DNA of 64,000 nucleotides from Gemmatimonadaceae bacterium (GTDB lineage: Bacteria > Gemmatimonadota > Gemmatimonadetes > Gemmatimonadales > Gemmatimonadaceae), in the NCBI GenBank assembly GCA_025928335.1, contig JAICJQ010000002.1:1-64000 (forward strand), in the 5' to 3' direction. The notes beneath the pieces were generated by a model. The model was not told where the DNA came from. It saw only the letters and a program-made list of their open reading frames with translations, and made no database searches. Below, one piece after another: positions 1 to 9,677 of this stretch. Made by a program: the position numbers and the translations under genes. Positions within the stretch are counted from its first letter, which is position 1; each line of letters opens with the position of its first letter.

Positions 1-1230
1 AAGGCGGCCGTTGTGACACTCGACGAATGCTCCGAGATCGAGCGGGGGCTGGACGCAGTGTCGGCGCGACTGGCCGCGGGCGAACAACCAGCCGCGAGCG
101 ATGAGGACGTGCACACACTCATCGATCGATTGTTGCACGACGAGATCGGCGAGACCGCGTCCAAGCTGCACACGGGCCGCAGTCGAAATGACCAGGTAGC
201 AACCGCTACTCGGCTTTGGTCAATCGATGCTGTTACTCGGCTCGACGAAGCCGCGCGTGCGCTGCAGCAGACGATGATTGACCAGGCCCACGGACTGGAA
301 ACGGCGCTCATGCCGTCGTACACGCATCTTCAGCGAGCCATTCCGGTTTCGGCTGCTCACTGGTTGTTGTCCCACTTTTGGCCGCTCGAGCGTGACCGCG
401 TTCGTCTTAAAGCCGCCCAGCGAAGCGCGAGCGTTCTCCCCCTCGGATCGGGTGCTGCTGCGGGATCGGCTTATCCAGTGTCGCGCGTTCTACTGCAGGG
501 AAGCCTTGGCTTCTCGGCGACCTCGCCGAACTCGATTGACGCCGTCAGCGATCGCGATTTCGTCGCCGAGGTGTTGTTCACCGTAGCGATGATGGCGACC
601 CATTTGTCCCGGTTTGCTGAGGACATGATCATTTATGGGACGCGTGAATTTTCCTTCGTGCGATTCGGCGACGGCTATACGTCCGGATCGAGCATGATGC
701 CGCAAAAGCGGAACCCGGACGCACTGGAGCTCGCCCGCGGTTCGGCGGCTCGGATGCTCGGAGACCTCACGACGCTGTTGGCGACGCTCAAAGGGCTTCC
801 AAGTAGCTACAACAAGGATCTTCAGGACGACAAGCGTGTCCTGTTCGATGCCGTCGATACCATGCTTTTGGTGCTTCCGGCCCTTTCCGGCGCGCTCGCG
901 GAATGTGAATTCAATGTGGCCGCCATGCGAGGGGCGCTCGACACGACCATGATGGCGACCGACCTCGCCGACTACCTTGTTCGGAAGGGTGCCACCTTCC
1001 GCGAGGCCCACCACGCTGTAGGTCGGCTAGTTCGGCAGTGCGAGGAGGAGCGCATGGAGTTGCACACCTTGCCTCTGGCGGCCTTTTGCGAGGCTCACGC
1101 CCTGTTCGGCCACGACGTCTTTGACGCCCTCTCGCCGCTGCGCTCAGTTGAGAATCGGGAGATCGATGGGGGGACCGGACCGTCAGCGGTTCGGGCACAG
1201 CTGGCCGCTGCGCAACGCGCCATCTCTTAG
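1..1230 (+). CDS. argH: Argininosuccinate lyase (5' truncated by window edge)
   Basis: Translation has ETASKLHTGRSRNDQVATATRLW and GSSMMPQKRNPDALELARG, the fumarase/ASL signature; frame is open to the window start. Confidence 0.95.
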   Translation, partial: KAAVVTLDECSEIERGLDAVSARLAAGEQPAASDEDVHTLIDRLLHDEIGETASKLHTGRSRNDQVATATRLWSIDAVTRLDEAARALQQTMIDQAHGLETALMPSYTHLQRAIPVSAAHWLLSHFWPLERDRVRLKAAQRSASVLPLGSGAAAGSAYPVSRVLLQGSLGFSATSPNSIDAVSDRDFVAEVLFTVAMMATHLSRFAEDMIIYGTREFSFVRFGDGYTSGSSMMPQKRNPDALELARGSAARMLGDLTTLLATLKGLPSSYNKDLQDDKRVLFDAVDTMLLVLPALSGALAECEFNVAAMRGALDTTMMATDLADYLVRKGATFREAHHAVGRLVRQCEEERMELHTLPLAAFCEAHALFGHDVFDALSPLRSVENREIDGGTGPSAVRAQLAAAQRAIS

Positions 1231-1250
1231 TCCGTCGGTCAGCTAACGAG

Positions 1251-1283
1251 GCGCTGCGTCCATTCGGACGCAGCGCTTTTTTT
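1251..1283 (+). terminator. Rho-independent terminator after argH
   Basis: GCGCTGCGTCC-ATTC-GGACGCAGCGC perfect 11-bp stem followed by TTTTTTT. Confidence 0.9.
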
Positions 1284-1302
1284 ATTCTCAGTGTTGAGGA
1301 TA

Positions 1303-1317
1303 TATTAAGACTTAATA
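1303..1317. promoter_or_regulatory. Operator-like inverted repeat in AT-rich patch
   Basis: TATTAAG-A-CTTAATA, 7-bp arms, inside an AT-rich stretch in an otherwise GC-rich window. Confidence 0.35.
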
Positions 1318-1355
1318 ATAATATGGAATTATACTTGAGATAGAGGTTAATTATT

Positions 1356-1742
1356 TTGCCATCGTATCACATTGATATCGTGTGCTTTGTAGCTGATGTA
1401 GAAAGAAAGTGGGTCGACAATTTCCTCTCGAGGGTCGACGTTGTCGGAGCGGAGTCACCAGGGCACGGTGTCGTTCGCAGGCTCACGATAGGCGCGGTCC
1501 GCCAAATTGCGCTCACACGGCGCCTTGTCCAAGAACTCGGGCTATCGATCGAGCGCGCCGCATCCCTCGCGGAGTCGCTCATTGCCGGTGGCGGGAACGT
1601 TCGTACGACGTCCGGCCTCATCGTAGCGCTCGATCTGCGGGCGTTCGACGAATTGGTCGAGCGTCGTATTTCGGACGCCGTCGAGGCTGTCGTTCTAGCG
1701 CGACGCGGCCGGCCGCCTGGACGGAGAAGTCGCGGGGTCTAG
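1356..1742 (+). CDS. Small protein with possible MerR-like helix-turn-helix, unknown function
   Basis: TTG start, AGAGG upstream; VRRLTIGAVRQIALTRRLVQELGLSIERAASLAESLI looks HTH-like; isolated between two terminators. Confidence 0.6.
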   Translation: MPSYHIDIVCFVADVERKWVDNFLSRVDVVGAESPGHGVVRRLTIGAVRQIALTRRLVQELGLSIERAASLAESLIAGGGNVRTTSGLIVALDLRAFDELVERRISDAVEAVVLARRGRPPGRRSRGV

Positions 1743-1752
1743 CCGCAAAGCA

Positions 1753-1787
1753 AAAGCGGGCGTGCTCGCAGTGAGCACGCCCGCTTT
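1753..1787. terminator. Bidirectional terminator between convergent genes
   Basis: AAAGCGGGCGTGCTC-GCAGT-GAGCACGCCCGCTTT perfect 15-bp stem. Confidence 0.85.
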
Positions 1788-1806
1788 GTTCCGAAGTGGG
1801 TGCCCG

Positions 1807-2043
1807 CTAGCGCGCGGCCACTTTGCTCACATTTTCCGCGGCCGGTCCTTTCTGGCCTTGGACCAGATCGAACTCCACGGGATCGCCCTCGGCAAGCGTC
1901 TTGAAGCCGTTGCCCTGAATGGAGCTGTAGTGGACGAAGCAGTCCTTGTCACCGCCGTCCGGCGTGATGAAACCAAACCCCTTGGCGTCGTTGAACCACT
2001 TCACCTTTCCTGTCGTACGCATGTCCCACTCCTGAAAGTACAT
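1807..2043 (-). CDS. Cold-shock protein (CspA family)
   Basis: [39 protein letters not shown]1/RNP2 motifs; likely starts at the internal ATG (MRTTGKV). Confidence 0.95.
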   Translation of the reverse strand: MYFQEWDMRTTGKVKWFNDAKGFGFITPDGGDKDCFVHYSSIQGNGFKTLAEGDPVEFDLVQGQKGPAAENVSKVAAR

Positions 2044-2225
2044 CCGCTACAACACCATGTTGCGCGGGCCGTAAGACCTATGATCGGCCTCCGTCACCCG
2101 CGGAAGTCCGGCCATAAGCGACGGCCAAAGTATTGGTAACGGCCAGAGCGGTCAAGCACGGAAATTGGCTGCGCGTCGGAACTGATGTATACGCCTATCT
2201 TTCGTCTACTCTTCACCTTGAGCTC

Positions 2226-3491
2226 ATGACCGGCACCTTATCCAGGCGCGCTTCCATTACCACCGTCGTTGGCGGGGTAAAGGTGGGCGGAGGCGCTCCA
2301 ATCGTCGTTCAGTCGATGACCAACACTGACACCGCCGACGCAATCGCGACCGCGGATCAGGTGGTCGCATTGAACGAAGCCGGATCGGAGCTCGTGCGCG
2401 TGACGGTGAACAACGAAGGCGCCGCCGCTGCAGTTCCGGAAATCGTCGATCGCCTCCGTCAGCGTGGGTTCAGCGTACCCGTTGTCGGCGACTTCCACTA
2501 TAATGGCCACCTGTTGCTCGCGAAGTATCCCGCCTGCGCCGACGCGCTGGCGAAATACCGCATCAATCCGGGCAATGTCGGTGGAAAGCGTCGCGACGAG
2601 AATTTTCGCACGATCGTCCGGATCGCGCTCGACCACGACAAACCCGTCCGGATCGGTGTCAACTGGGGCTCGCTCGACCAGGATCTTCTCACGGAGATGA
2701 TGGACATAAATGCGCGATCGACTGCCCCGGTCGAAGCACGAGAGGTGTATCTCGAGGCGATGTCGGCGAGCGCACTGCGCTCGGCGGAGCTAGCGGAAGA
2801 GGTGGGGCTGTCTCACGACCGAATCATCATCTCGGCGAAGGTTTCAGGCGTTCAAGACCTGGTCGACGTCTATCGACGGATCGCGGCCCGCTGCGATTAT
2901 CCGCTCCATCTCGGCCTGACCGAAGCCGGTATGGGAATGAAAGGGATCGTCGCCAGCACGGCTGGCTTGTCCATTCTTTTGGCGGAGGGGATCGGCGACA
3001 CAATTCGTGTTTCGCTCACCCCGCGGCCGAATGGCGATCGTACCGAGGAAGTTCGCGTCGCCCAGCAGGTACTCCAATCACTCGGACTGCGCAGTTTTGC
3101 GCCGCAAGTGACGGCATGCCCGGGGTGTGGGCGTACTACGTCCACCTTCTTTCAGCACATGGCGGAGGACATCCAGTCGTACATCCGCGAGCAGATGCCC
3201 GTGTGGCGTGACAGTTTCCCCGGTGTGGAAGAAATGAAAGTCGCCGTCATGGGCTGCGTGGTGAACGGCCCGGGCGAATCCAAGCACGCGAACATCGGCA
3301 TTTCACTTCCCGGAACCTTCGAGGAGCCGAAAGCGCCGGTCTATGTGGACGGCGCGCTCCTCACCACGCTCCGCGGCGAGACGATCGTCGCGGATTTTCT
3401 ACGCATTCTCGAGGATTACGTGGCGTCGCACTACGATGTCGGCGCGAGGGCGAGCCGGGCAGCCGGAGTTGCGTACGAGTCGGTGAGGTAG
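2226..3491 (+). CDS. ispG: 4-hydroxy-3-methylbut-2-enyl diphosphate synthase
   Basis: [32 protein letters not shown] and [20 protein letters not shown] at 2226 preferred to the ORF start at 2133. Confidence 0.95.
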   Translation: MTGTLSRRASITTVVGGVKVGGGAPIVVQSMTNTDTADAIATADQVVALNEAGSELVRVTVNNEGAAAAVPEIVDRLRQRGFSVPVVGDFHYNGHLLLAKYPACADALAKYRINPGNVGGKRRDENFRTIVRIALDHDKPVRIGVNWGSLDQDLLTEMMDINARSTAPVEAREVYLEAMSASALRSAELAEEVGLSHDRIIISAKVSGVQDLVDVYRRIAARCDYPLHLGLTEAGMGMKGIVASTAGLSILLAEGIGDTIRVSLTPRPNGDRTEEVRVAQQVLQSLGLRSFAPQVTACPGCGRTTSTFFQHMAEDIQSYIREQMPVWRDSFPGVEEMKVAVMGCVVNGPGESKHANIGISLPGTFEEPKAPVYVDGALLTTLRGETIVADFLRILEDYVASHYDVGARASRAAGVAYESVR

Positions 3492-3511
3492 CGGGGCAGG
3501 GACAAGCGCGC

Positions 3512-4180
3512 TCAACGCGCCGCGGCGATCTCGCTGCGCGACCACGCTTCGAGTTGCGTTACCACATCCTCGAGCTCGCGCATGATCTCACCCTGGAAAC
3601 CCAGCTCCTTGAGCCGGTCGTAGACCCGTCGATACCACCGCACCGTAGCCTCTCGGCCGCCATTGAAGCGGCTCCAGACAGTGTGCGGATCGATCGTCCG
3701 ACGAAGATCCGCCAGGATACTGCTGGCGTTGTGAAGCTTGTCCGCCGCGCAAACCCATTGAGCCGGTTCGCTCGCCTTCTCCAGACGTTCCAGATAGTCG
3801 TCCCGCTTTTCGTCACTCGATAGCTCGACGCCGTCGTCGTCAACTCGCCGATGCGTGACGGCAAGGACCGTGTTGAGAATGTCGTCGCCGAACTTGTCGC
3901 CGATACGCTGTTCGAGCATTTCGCGAGAATAAGCCTCGCGAACGCAGTCCTCGATGACGTCGTGCAAGATGCCGGCGACGACGGTCGCATCCTCGCGCTG
4001 GTACCGGGTCAGGATGATCGCGACATTCGCCGGATGCGTGAGGTAGGGCAGACGAGTGCCCTTGCGCACCTGCCGGTCGTGATGCTTGGCCGCGAAGGCG
4101 AGCGCGTGGTTGATGCGGTCGGAGTACCCGGTAATCGTCATCTTCTTCCTCAGCCTATATATCGGCCTGGATCGCGTCAA
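3512..4180 (-). CDS. HD-domain phosphohydrolase (SpoT/MESH1-like)
   Basis: FAAKHHDRQVRKGTRLPYLTHPANVAIIL...VAGILHDVIEDC; actual start may be the internal MTITGYSD. Confidence 0.8.
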   Translation of the reverse strand: MTRSRPIYRLRKKMTITGYSDRINHALAFAAKHHDRQVRKGTRLPYLTHPANVAIILTRYQREDATVVAGILHDVIEDCVREAYSREMLEQRIGDKFGDDILNTVLAVTHRRVDDDGVELSSDEKRDDYLERLEKASEPAQWVCAADKLHNASSILADLRRTIDPHTVWSRFNGGREATVRWYRRVYDRLKELGFQGEIMRELEDVVTQLEAWSRSEIAAAR

Positions 4181-4671
4181 CCGCGACCTTCGCCGGCGAA
4201 CCAGCGGACGATGCGCTCGAGACCGTCCGCGTCCAGTTGGTCGAACGCGGCTCGTCGGTCGGAATCGATGTCGAGCACGCCGAGCAATGCACCGGCGCGA
4301 TCGAAGACAGGAACCACGACCTCTGATTTCGCCCGCGCGTCACACGTGATGTGCCCGGGAAAGCGCGACACGTCCGGTACGACGATCGTGCGACGCTCCG
4401 CCGCGGCAGTACCACAAACGCCTCGGCCGAACGCAATTTCGAGACATCCCAACGAGCCTTGATACGGGCCCACTCGTAGCAGATCGGGCGCGACGACGCG
4501 ATAGAAACCTGTCCACAAATGGCGAAGCGAGTGATGGATCATCGCCGACATTGTCGCCATGCCGGTGATGTCGTCGTCGATACCGGTGAGCGTCCCAACG
4601 ATATACGCGAATAGCTGCGGGTATGCTCGATGCTTGGGTTCGCGACTCAGATCTGGAATCGATTCGGTCAT
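4177..4671 (-). CDS. GAF-domain protein, free-methionine-(R)-sulfoxide reductase-like
   Basis: LWTGFYRV...LRVGPYQGSLGCLEIAFGRGVCGTAAAERRTIVVPDVSRFPGHITCDARAKSEVVVPV; ATG at 4671 preferred to the longer ORF. Confidence 0.8.
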   Translation of the reverse strand: MTESIPDLSREPKHRAYPQLFAYIVGTLTGIDDDITGMATMSAMIHHSLRHLWTGFYRVVAPDLLRVGPYQGSLGCLEIAFGRGVCGTAAAERRTIVVPDVSRFPGHITCDARAKSEVVVPVFDRAGALLGVLDIDSDRRAAFDQLDADGLERIVRWFAGEGRG

Positions 4672-4673
4672 GT

Positions 4674-5102
4674 TTATCTCGAAATGACTGCGATCAAGCG
4701 AAGATCGATGATGAGGAGGGCAAGGCCCTGAGCGGCAATCGCCGTGGCCGCGCCCAGGCCGCGCTGGCTGCGCGCGAGTGCGTACGACGCTCCTCCCAGA
4801 ACTGCACCCATCCCGACGATGCCAACGTCGAATCCAGCGCGAGCCCACGTCATTCGTTCGAGTCTCGCCGCACTCGATAGATCGCGCATCGTCAGATAGT
4901 GCCACTCGATTGCACCGAGTGCCGCAACGGCAATGGCCCAGCAGGCCAACTGAATCGCAAAACCTCGAAGGAGCGCGGATTGACCGCGACGTCCTCGTGT
5001 GACGACGAGCGACGCCGTCCCCATCAGCAATGAGAGCGCCGCCCACGCCAGTAGGGCGAGAGCATGTTGGCGCTCTGCGCTCAAAACCAGATCAGCCCAC
5101 AC
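4674..5102 (-). CDS. Hypothetical multi-spanning membrane protein
   Basis: Four hydrophobic segments; directly upstream of the GAF gene. Confidence 0.6.
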   Translation of the reverse strand: MWADLVLSAERQHALALLAWAALSLLMGTASLVVTRGRRGQSALLRGFAIQLACWAIAVAALGAIEWHYLTMRDLSSAARLERMTWARAGFDVGIVGMGAVLGGASYALARSQRGLGAATAIAAQGLALLIIDLRLIAVISR

Positions 5103-5139
5103 GGGTTGATGCTAGAGGCTAAAGCGGATACGAGGAAGC

Positions 5140-6867
5140 TCAGCGCTTCGTGGTGAGTGTTTGCATCTCTGCCGTCTGGAGGGGTCGTGGAGCGCGCGCG
5201 ATCTTCTCGGGAGTCGGCAGAACGGGCGGAGTCGCGTCCCAGAGAACGATACCCGACGGGCTACCGCCCCCGCGTCGCACGGCGTCCAGCGCCGCCTCGA
5301 GCTCGGAAAGCCGTGTATGGCCGGCTCGCGCACAGATAACGGTGTCCGGGACAGGCAACGCCCCGGGCAGTCCGGCCTCGCTCGTCGCAACGTCCCCCAC
5401 GACGACGATGGCCTCATAGTGGCGCGCGAGACGCACGCCTTCCTGACGAAACAAGTTCACAATCGCCGCGGGATCGAGCCCCCCGGGCAAAATACCGCTT
5501 GGAATAATGTCGATCACCCGATCGCGTCCGATCATGGTTTGGGTCGTCACCTCGGACCAGTCGATGCGCTGTTGGATCACGTCGGCAAGCCCTGGCTCTG
5601 CATGACAGCGTAGTGCCGCCGCAATGCTCGCCCTCTTTACATCGGTGTCGATGAGAATCGTGCTTCGAGCCTCGTCGGCCGCAATCGCCGCGACGTTCAT
5701 GGCAACGACGGCGGCAATGTTTGGATCCGCCGAGACGATGGTGAGCACGAGCCGGCTGGCACCAGTCCGCGCCAAGTGCAAATAGGTCAGTTGGTACGGC
5801 GCCGCGGCGGGATCGAAGTAAGGCGGCGCCAGCTTGTCGGTCGCCCGACGCATTCGGTCTGGGTCGCGCGGCCTCGGCTGAACCGTTGCGAGCACCCGAA
5901 CTCCCGTCACTCGCTCTGCTTCATGCGCGTCACTGATGCGAGGACGTCGCAACTCGTCGATGAGCGCCACACCGAACCCAAGTGCAATACCAATGATCAG
6001 CGCGGCTCCGAGAAGCGCACTCGGCGGCGCACCCGCCGCAGTGGCCTGACGCGCTCGAGCAACCTCGTGATCGAAATCGGTCGCTTTCGCGCGCGCATCA
6101 CCGAGCGCGACGTTCGCCTGATCGACCAAAGAACGGGCTGAATCCCGCTCCGCCACCCAGCTCACCGTATCGATCACCGGTGTTTGAACCACCGTCGGTC
6201 GCTGTGCCGGCACATTGAGACTCGCGATTTGGCGGCGAATCTCGTCGCGCCGATCTTGCGCAATGGCTTGGACGGCGCGCCCGATCTCAGTCGCCCTCGA
6301 CGTGAGCGCGAGATATACAGGATCGGCACCGCCTGTCGTGCCGAATGCCTCGCGCTCACGCTCCACCTCGGCCAATGAATCCAGCAACGCGCGCACGCGC
6401 ACGTTCCCGGCGAGTTGCGGCGATTCACCGAGTGCTCGGTACGATGCCGTGACGGGAGCGCCCTCGACGCGCGTGAGAAGCGCATCGAGATCACTGACCG
6501 CAGTCGACAGCGAGTCGCGCTGCGTCAGAATGGCCGGCGGAATGATTGGCTCTTGCACTTGCGGCCGCTGCGGCGCGAGACGCGCCTGCGCGAGCGACGC
6601 TTCCGCGGCCGTCAGCCGCTTGTGCGCCTCATCAAGCGCGGCTGCGAAAACGGACGTGTCGGGTCGCGGTCCGGCCAGACTCGCTAAAGTCTTCGCACCG
6701 CGCCGCATCTGTTGTGGCGCGAGTGCCAGCGCGACGAGCGCAGCAATGAAGATCAGCCCACCGATGATCGCGATGAATTGCGGCCGGGCGACCGCATTCC
6801 GCGCCCGTGCAGTCAGCCAAGCGGACCGCGACGGACCCCGCGACAACTCCCCCGCGAACGATGCCAT
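5140..6867 (-). CDS. Wzz/BY-kinase-like exopolysaccharide chain-length protein with degenerate P-loop
   Basis: TM helix, coiled coil, second TM, then CpsD-like domain with STILIDTDVKRASIAAAL; Walker A position reads SADPNIAAVVAMN. Confidence 0.7.
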   Translation of the reverse strand: MASFAGELSRGPSRSAWLTARARNAVARPQFIAIIGGLIFIAALVALALAPQQMRRGAKTLASLAGPRPDTSVFAAALDEAHKRLTAAEASLAQARLAPQRPQVQEPIIPPAILTQRDSLSTAVSDLDALLTRVEGAPVTASYRALGESPQLAGNVRVRALLDSLAEVEREREAFGTTGGADPVYLALTSRATEIGRAVQAIAQDRRDEIRRQIASLNVPAQRPTVVQTPVIDTVSWVAERDSARSLVDQANVALGDARAKATDFDHEVARARQATAAGAPPSALLGAALIIGIALGFGVALIDELRRPRISDAHEAERVTGVRVLATVQPRPRDPDRMRRATDKLAPPYFDPAAAPYQLTYLHLARTGASRLVLTIVSADPNIAAVVAMNVAAIAADEARSTILIDTDVKRASIAAALRCHAEPGLADVIQQRIDWSEVTTQTMIGRDRVIDIIPSGILPGGLDPAAIVNLFRQEGVRLARHYEAIVVVGDVATSEAGLPGALPVPDTVICARAGHTRLSELEAALDAVRRGGGSPSGIVLWDATPPVLPTPEKIARAPRPLQTAEMQTLTTKR

Positions 6868-6914
6868 AGGCTGAAGTTTGGCAGGGCATGGGCCAGCGCG
6901 GCAAATGCGTGGTA

Positions 6915-6949
6915 CAAAAAAGCGGGGCTCGATAGTCGAGCCCCGCTTT
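6915..6949 (-). terminator. Terminator of the cupredoxin gene
   Basis: AAAGCGGGGCTCGA-TAG-TCGAGCCCCGCTTT; T-run on the minus strand. Confidence 0.85.
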
Positions 6950-6966
6950 CAGTCGTCGATCGAATC

Positions 6967-7473
6967 TTACTGAACCGTGATCGACCCCTTCATGCCCATC
7001 GCGAGATGCGGGGTGCAGTGGAAGTCATACTTGCCCGGCTTGATGCCGCCGAACGAAATGACGTACTCCTCGTTCGGATTCATCATCATCGGGCTCGAAA
7101 GCTCCGAGGTCTTCTGATCCATGTTGGCATCGAGTTGCGCCTTCGAATCAGCAGGCACCGTCGCCGGATCGAATGAAACGTTGTGTGGGCCGCCGCTGAC
7201 CATGACGAACTTCACGGCATCACCTGACTTGATCGTGACGTTCGCCGGATCGAAACGATAACCCTTGTCGTCGCCAATCATCTTGATCGTGACGGTCTGG
7301 CCGGTCGGCGCGATCTTCGCCAGGCCGCCGGCCGCCGGAGCGGGAGTCGCGGGGGCGGGCGTGCTCGGCGTCGGTGTGGCGGCCGTTGTATCGTTCTTCT
7401 TGGCTTCACTGCCGCCGCCGCAGGCGCCGACGATGGCCAAGCTCGCGAGGAGCGTTAGTGCATGGAGCCGCAT
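6967..7473 (-). CDS. Plastocyanin-like type 1 copper lipoprotein
   Basis: Lipobox LAIVGAC; ligand pattern GPHNVSFD...DFHCTPHLAMGM; likely ATG at 7473. Confidence 0.85.
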   Translation of the reverse strand: MRLHALTLLASLAIVGACGGGSEAKKNDTTAATPTPSTPAPATPAPAAGGLAKIAPTGQTVTIKMIGDDKGYRFDPANVTIKSGDAVKFVMVSGGPHNVSFDPATVPADSKAQLDANMDQKTSELSSPMMMNPNEEYVISFGGIKPGKYDFHCTPHLAMGMKGSITVQ

Positions 7474-7620
7474 TTCTTCTTGCCTCCAGTAGTGCCGGGT
7501 GGTACGGACGAATTTGATGAGTTGCCGCAAGCGCGGAGAATGTGAAACTATTCACAAACTCTGCGCCACGCAACGCGGCGTGCGAGCGCGACGGCTGTCC
7601 GGTGCAAGTGGTGCGCCGTA

Positions 7621-8367
7621 ATGCTTGGTTTACATGGTGCAACGGACCCGAATCGAACTGTGATCGTCATTCCTACGGCTGAATTGCGCGGCTCGTATGT
7701 CTACGCCCCAGCGTCGTTTAGCGGGCCGACAACCCGAACGCCTATCGATGCGGCGGCGACACTTCGGGCGTTTGCCACAATCGGATTTCGGCAGATTCAT
7801 CTGTATGACATCGACGCCGATTCTGGGCGCGATTTCAGCGAAGCGCTCGTCGCCGAGATCGCTCGTGACACGTCGGTCGAGGTTTTGGTCTCAGGCGGCG
7901 ACCTGTCCGAAGACCGCGCTGAGCGATTGGTGGATGCGGGCGTCGCACGGTTGATAGTGGCTCCGGGGCGCAATGACGACATCGAGATGGTGGCCCGCCT
8001 GGCGGATTCGTTCCCCGGCCGATTGATCGTACGCGTCGATCTTGGCGACCCGCTTTTCAATCGACGCGCGGGAAAACGACCTCGCGCGGAGGATATGATC
8101 GACATCGCGAACGAGCTGGCATCGATTCAAATCGGCGGCCTAGCTGTGCATGCGTCGTCGGTCAACGGTTTTCCGGGCGTTCCCCTGAGAGTCATCGAGG
8201 ACCTCGTCGAGGCATCGAGCGTTCCAGTGTTCTGTCGCACCGAGGCGTCGACTGTTGGCGAGCTCCGCGCACTCGAACACGTCGGAGTGGCGGCGACTTT
8301 GTTGGGATCGTCGCTGTTCGACGGCCAGATCGACGCCCACGCCGTTGCGCATCATTTCGATGTCTAG
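7621..8367 (+). CDS. HisA/HisF-like (beta/alpha)8-barrel protein
   Basis: VIVIPTAELRG...LYDIDAD...VLVSGGDLS...GRLIVRVDLGD; HisA-like architecture but divergent. Confidence 0.65.
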   Translation: MLGLHGATDPNRTVIVIPTAELRGSYVYAPASFSGPTTRTPIDAAATLRAFATIGFRQIHLYDIDADSGRDFSEALVAEIARDTSVEVLVSGGDLSEDRAERLVDAGVARLIVAPGRNDDIEMVARLADSFPGRLIVRVDLGDPLFNRRAGKRPRAEDMIDIANELASIQIGGLAVHASSVNGFPGVPLRVIEDLVEASSVPVFCRTEASTVGELRALEHVGVAATLLGSSLFDGQIDAHAVAHHFDV

Positions 8368-9677
8368 AACCGATCCACGAGCGCCTTAGAGAGCTTGCTC
8401 GGGTTGCCGAGGTAGACGAACCGAAAATCGTGCATGTACTGCCGTGCGACGCGTCGCACGTCTTCGGGCTTCACCTGGCGCAAGTTTTCAACGAATCGCC
8501 CCGCCGCGCGGTAGTCACCGTGATACACCTGCGCGCGGGCCAGAAACGTCGCTTGATCGGAATTCGTTTCGTTCTTGAGGAAGTAGTCGGTGATGAATTG
8601 CTGTACGAGCCGCTCGAGACCGCGCGGATCGATCAGCTCCTGCTGCAGTCGATCTAGCTCCGCGCGCATGATCGCCAGCGTGGTGTCCGGCGCGACCGTT
8701 GTCACGTACACGCCGCCCGTCGCGATAGCCCTCTCGACAAATGGTGCCTCGACCTCATACGAGAGGTTTCGCCGCGACCGAATCTCTGTGAAAAAGCGTC
8801 CGGACAGCACCGCCGTGGCGACGCGCAGTGCATCATAATCCGGGCTTTGTGCGGGCGGCCCCGCGTACGTGCCCAGAATGTAGTTGGTCGGTAACTGCGC
8901 TTCTTGAACCACGAGCGCCTTGCTCGGTGCCGGCGGCAGACGCGGCGCGGACCACGCATAGTTGCCTTTCGGTAGTTGACCCAACGTTTGTTGGACGAGC
9001 TGCTCGACGCGGGGCCGTTCTATGTTGCCGACGACAACGAGGAGCATTCGCGACGCCACCATTTGCGACGCCTGGTAACTTCGGAGCTGCCCGACGGTGA
9101 TCGATTGAATCGTTGCCTCCGTCCCCTCGGGCGTGAAGCCGTAGGGATGGCCGACATATGCGAGACTATCGGCCAGATGATTGACGATCGGATCCGGGCT
9201 GGTCGCCGAGAGACGCAGTCCCGTCAGTATTCTCGAGCGGACACGTTCCACCTCTGCCGAATCGAGCGTGGGCGCCATGAGGCGATCGGCGAGTATCATG
9301 AAGCAGGAATCGAACGTCGCGCGAACGCCCGTGAATCCGAACAACGTCCAGTCTTCGGAAGGCTCCGCGACGATCGTCACGCCAAGACGCGCGGTGAGCG
9401 CGCGGGCGGTCTCACCGGGAAAGCGCTTCGTTCCTCGCTCCGACGAGGCGAGAAGGAAGGCTTCGATCCCCTGCGTCGCCGGCGTCAGCTGCTGAACGCC
9501 GCCGAGCAAGTATACGTTCGCCGCGACGACGTCATTCGACGTGTTTCGCCGAAGGATTACCCGAAGACCGTTGACCTCGAAGCTCGACGTTCCGGTGTCG
9601 GCCTGCGCGGCCATTCGAGAAGGCGGGGCAGCAGCGGCGGCTAGGAGTGCCGTCGCGACGAATCTTCCGAGTCTCAC
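8364..9677 (-). CDS. M16 family peptidase-like protein, zinc motif absent
   Basis: Two-lobed M16 domain; HxxEH position reads EAFLLASS; GTG start overlaps the upstream stop (GTGA). Confidence 0.8.
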   Translation of the reverse strand: MRLGRFVATALLAAAAAPPSRMAAQADTGTSSFEVNGLRVILRRNTSNDVVAANVYLLGGVQQLTPATQGIEAFLLASSERGTKRFPGETARALTARLGVTIVAEPSEDWTLFGFTGVRATFDSCFMILADRLMAPTLDSAEVERVRSRILTGLRLSATSPDPIVNHLADSLAYVGHPYGFTPEGTEATIQSITVGQLRSYQASQMVASRMLLVVVGNIERPRVEQLVQQTLGQLPKGNYAWSAPRLPPAPSKALVVQEAQLPTNYILGTYAGPPAQSPDYDALRVATAVLSGRFFTEIRSRRNLSYEVEAPFVERAIATGGVYVTTVAPDTTLAIMRAELDRLQQELIDPRGLERLVQQFITDYFLKNETNSDQATFLARAQVYHGDYRAAGRFVENLRQVKPEDVRRVARQYMHDFRFVYLGNPSKLSKALVDRF

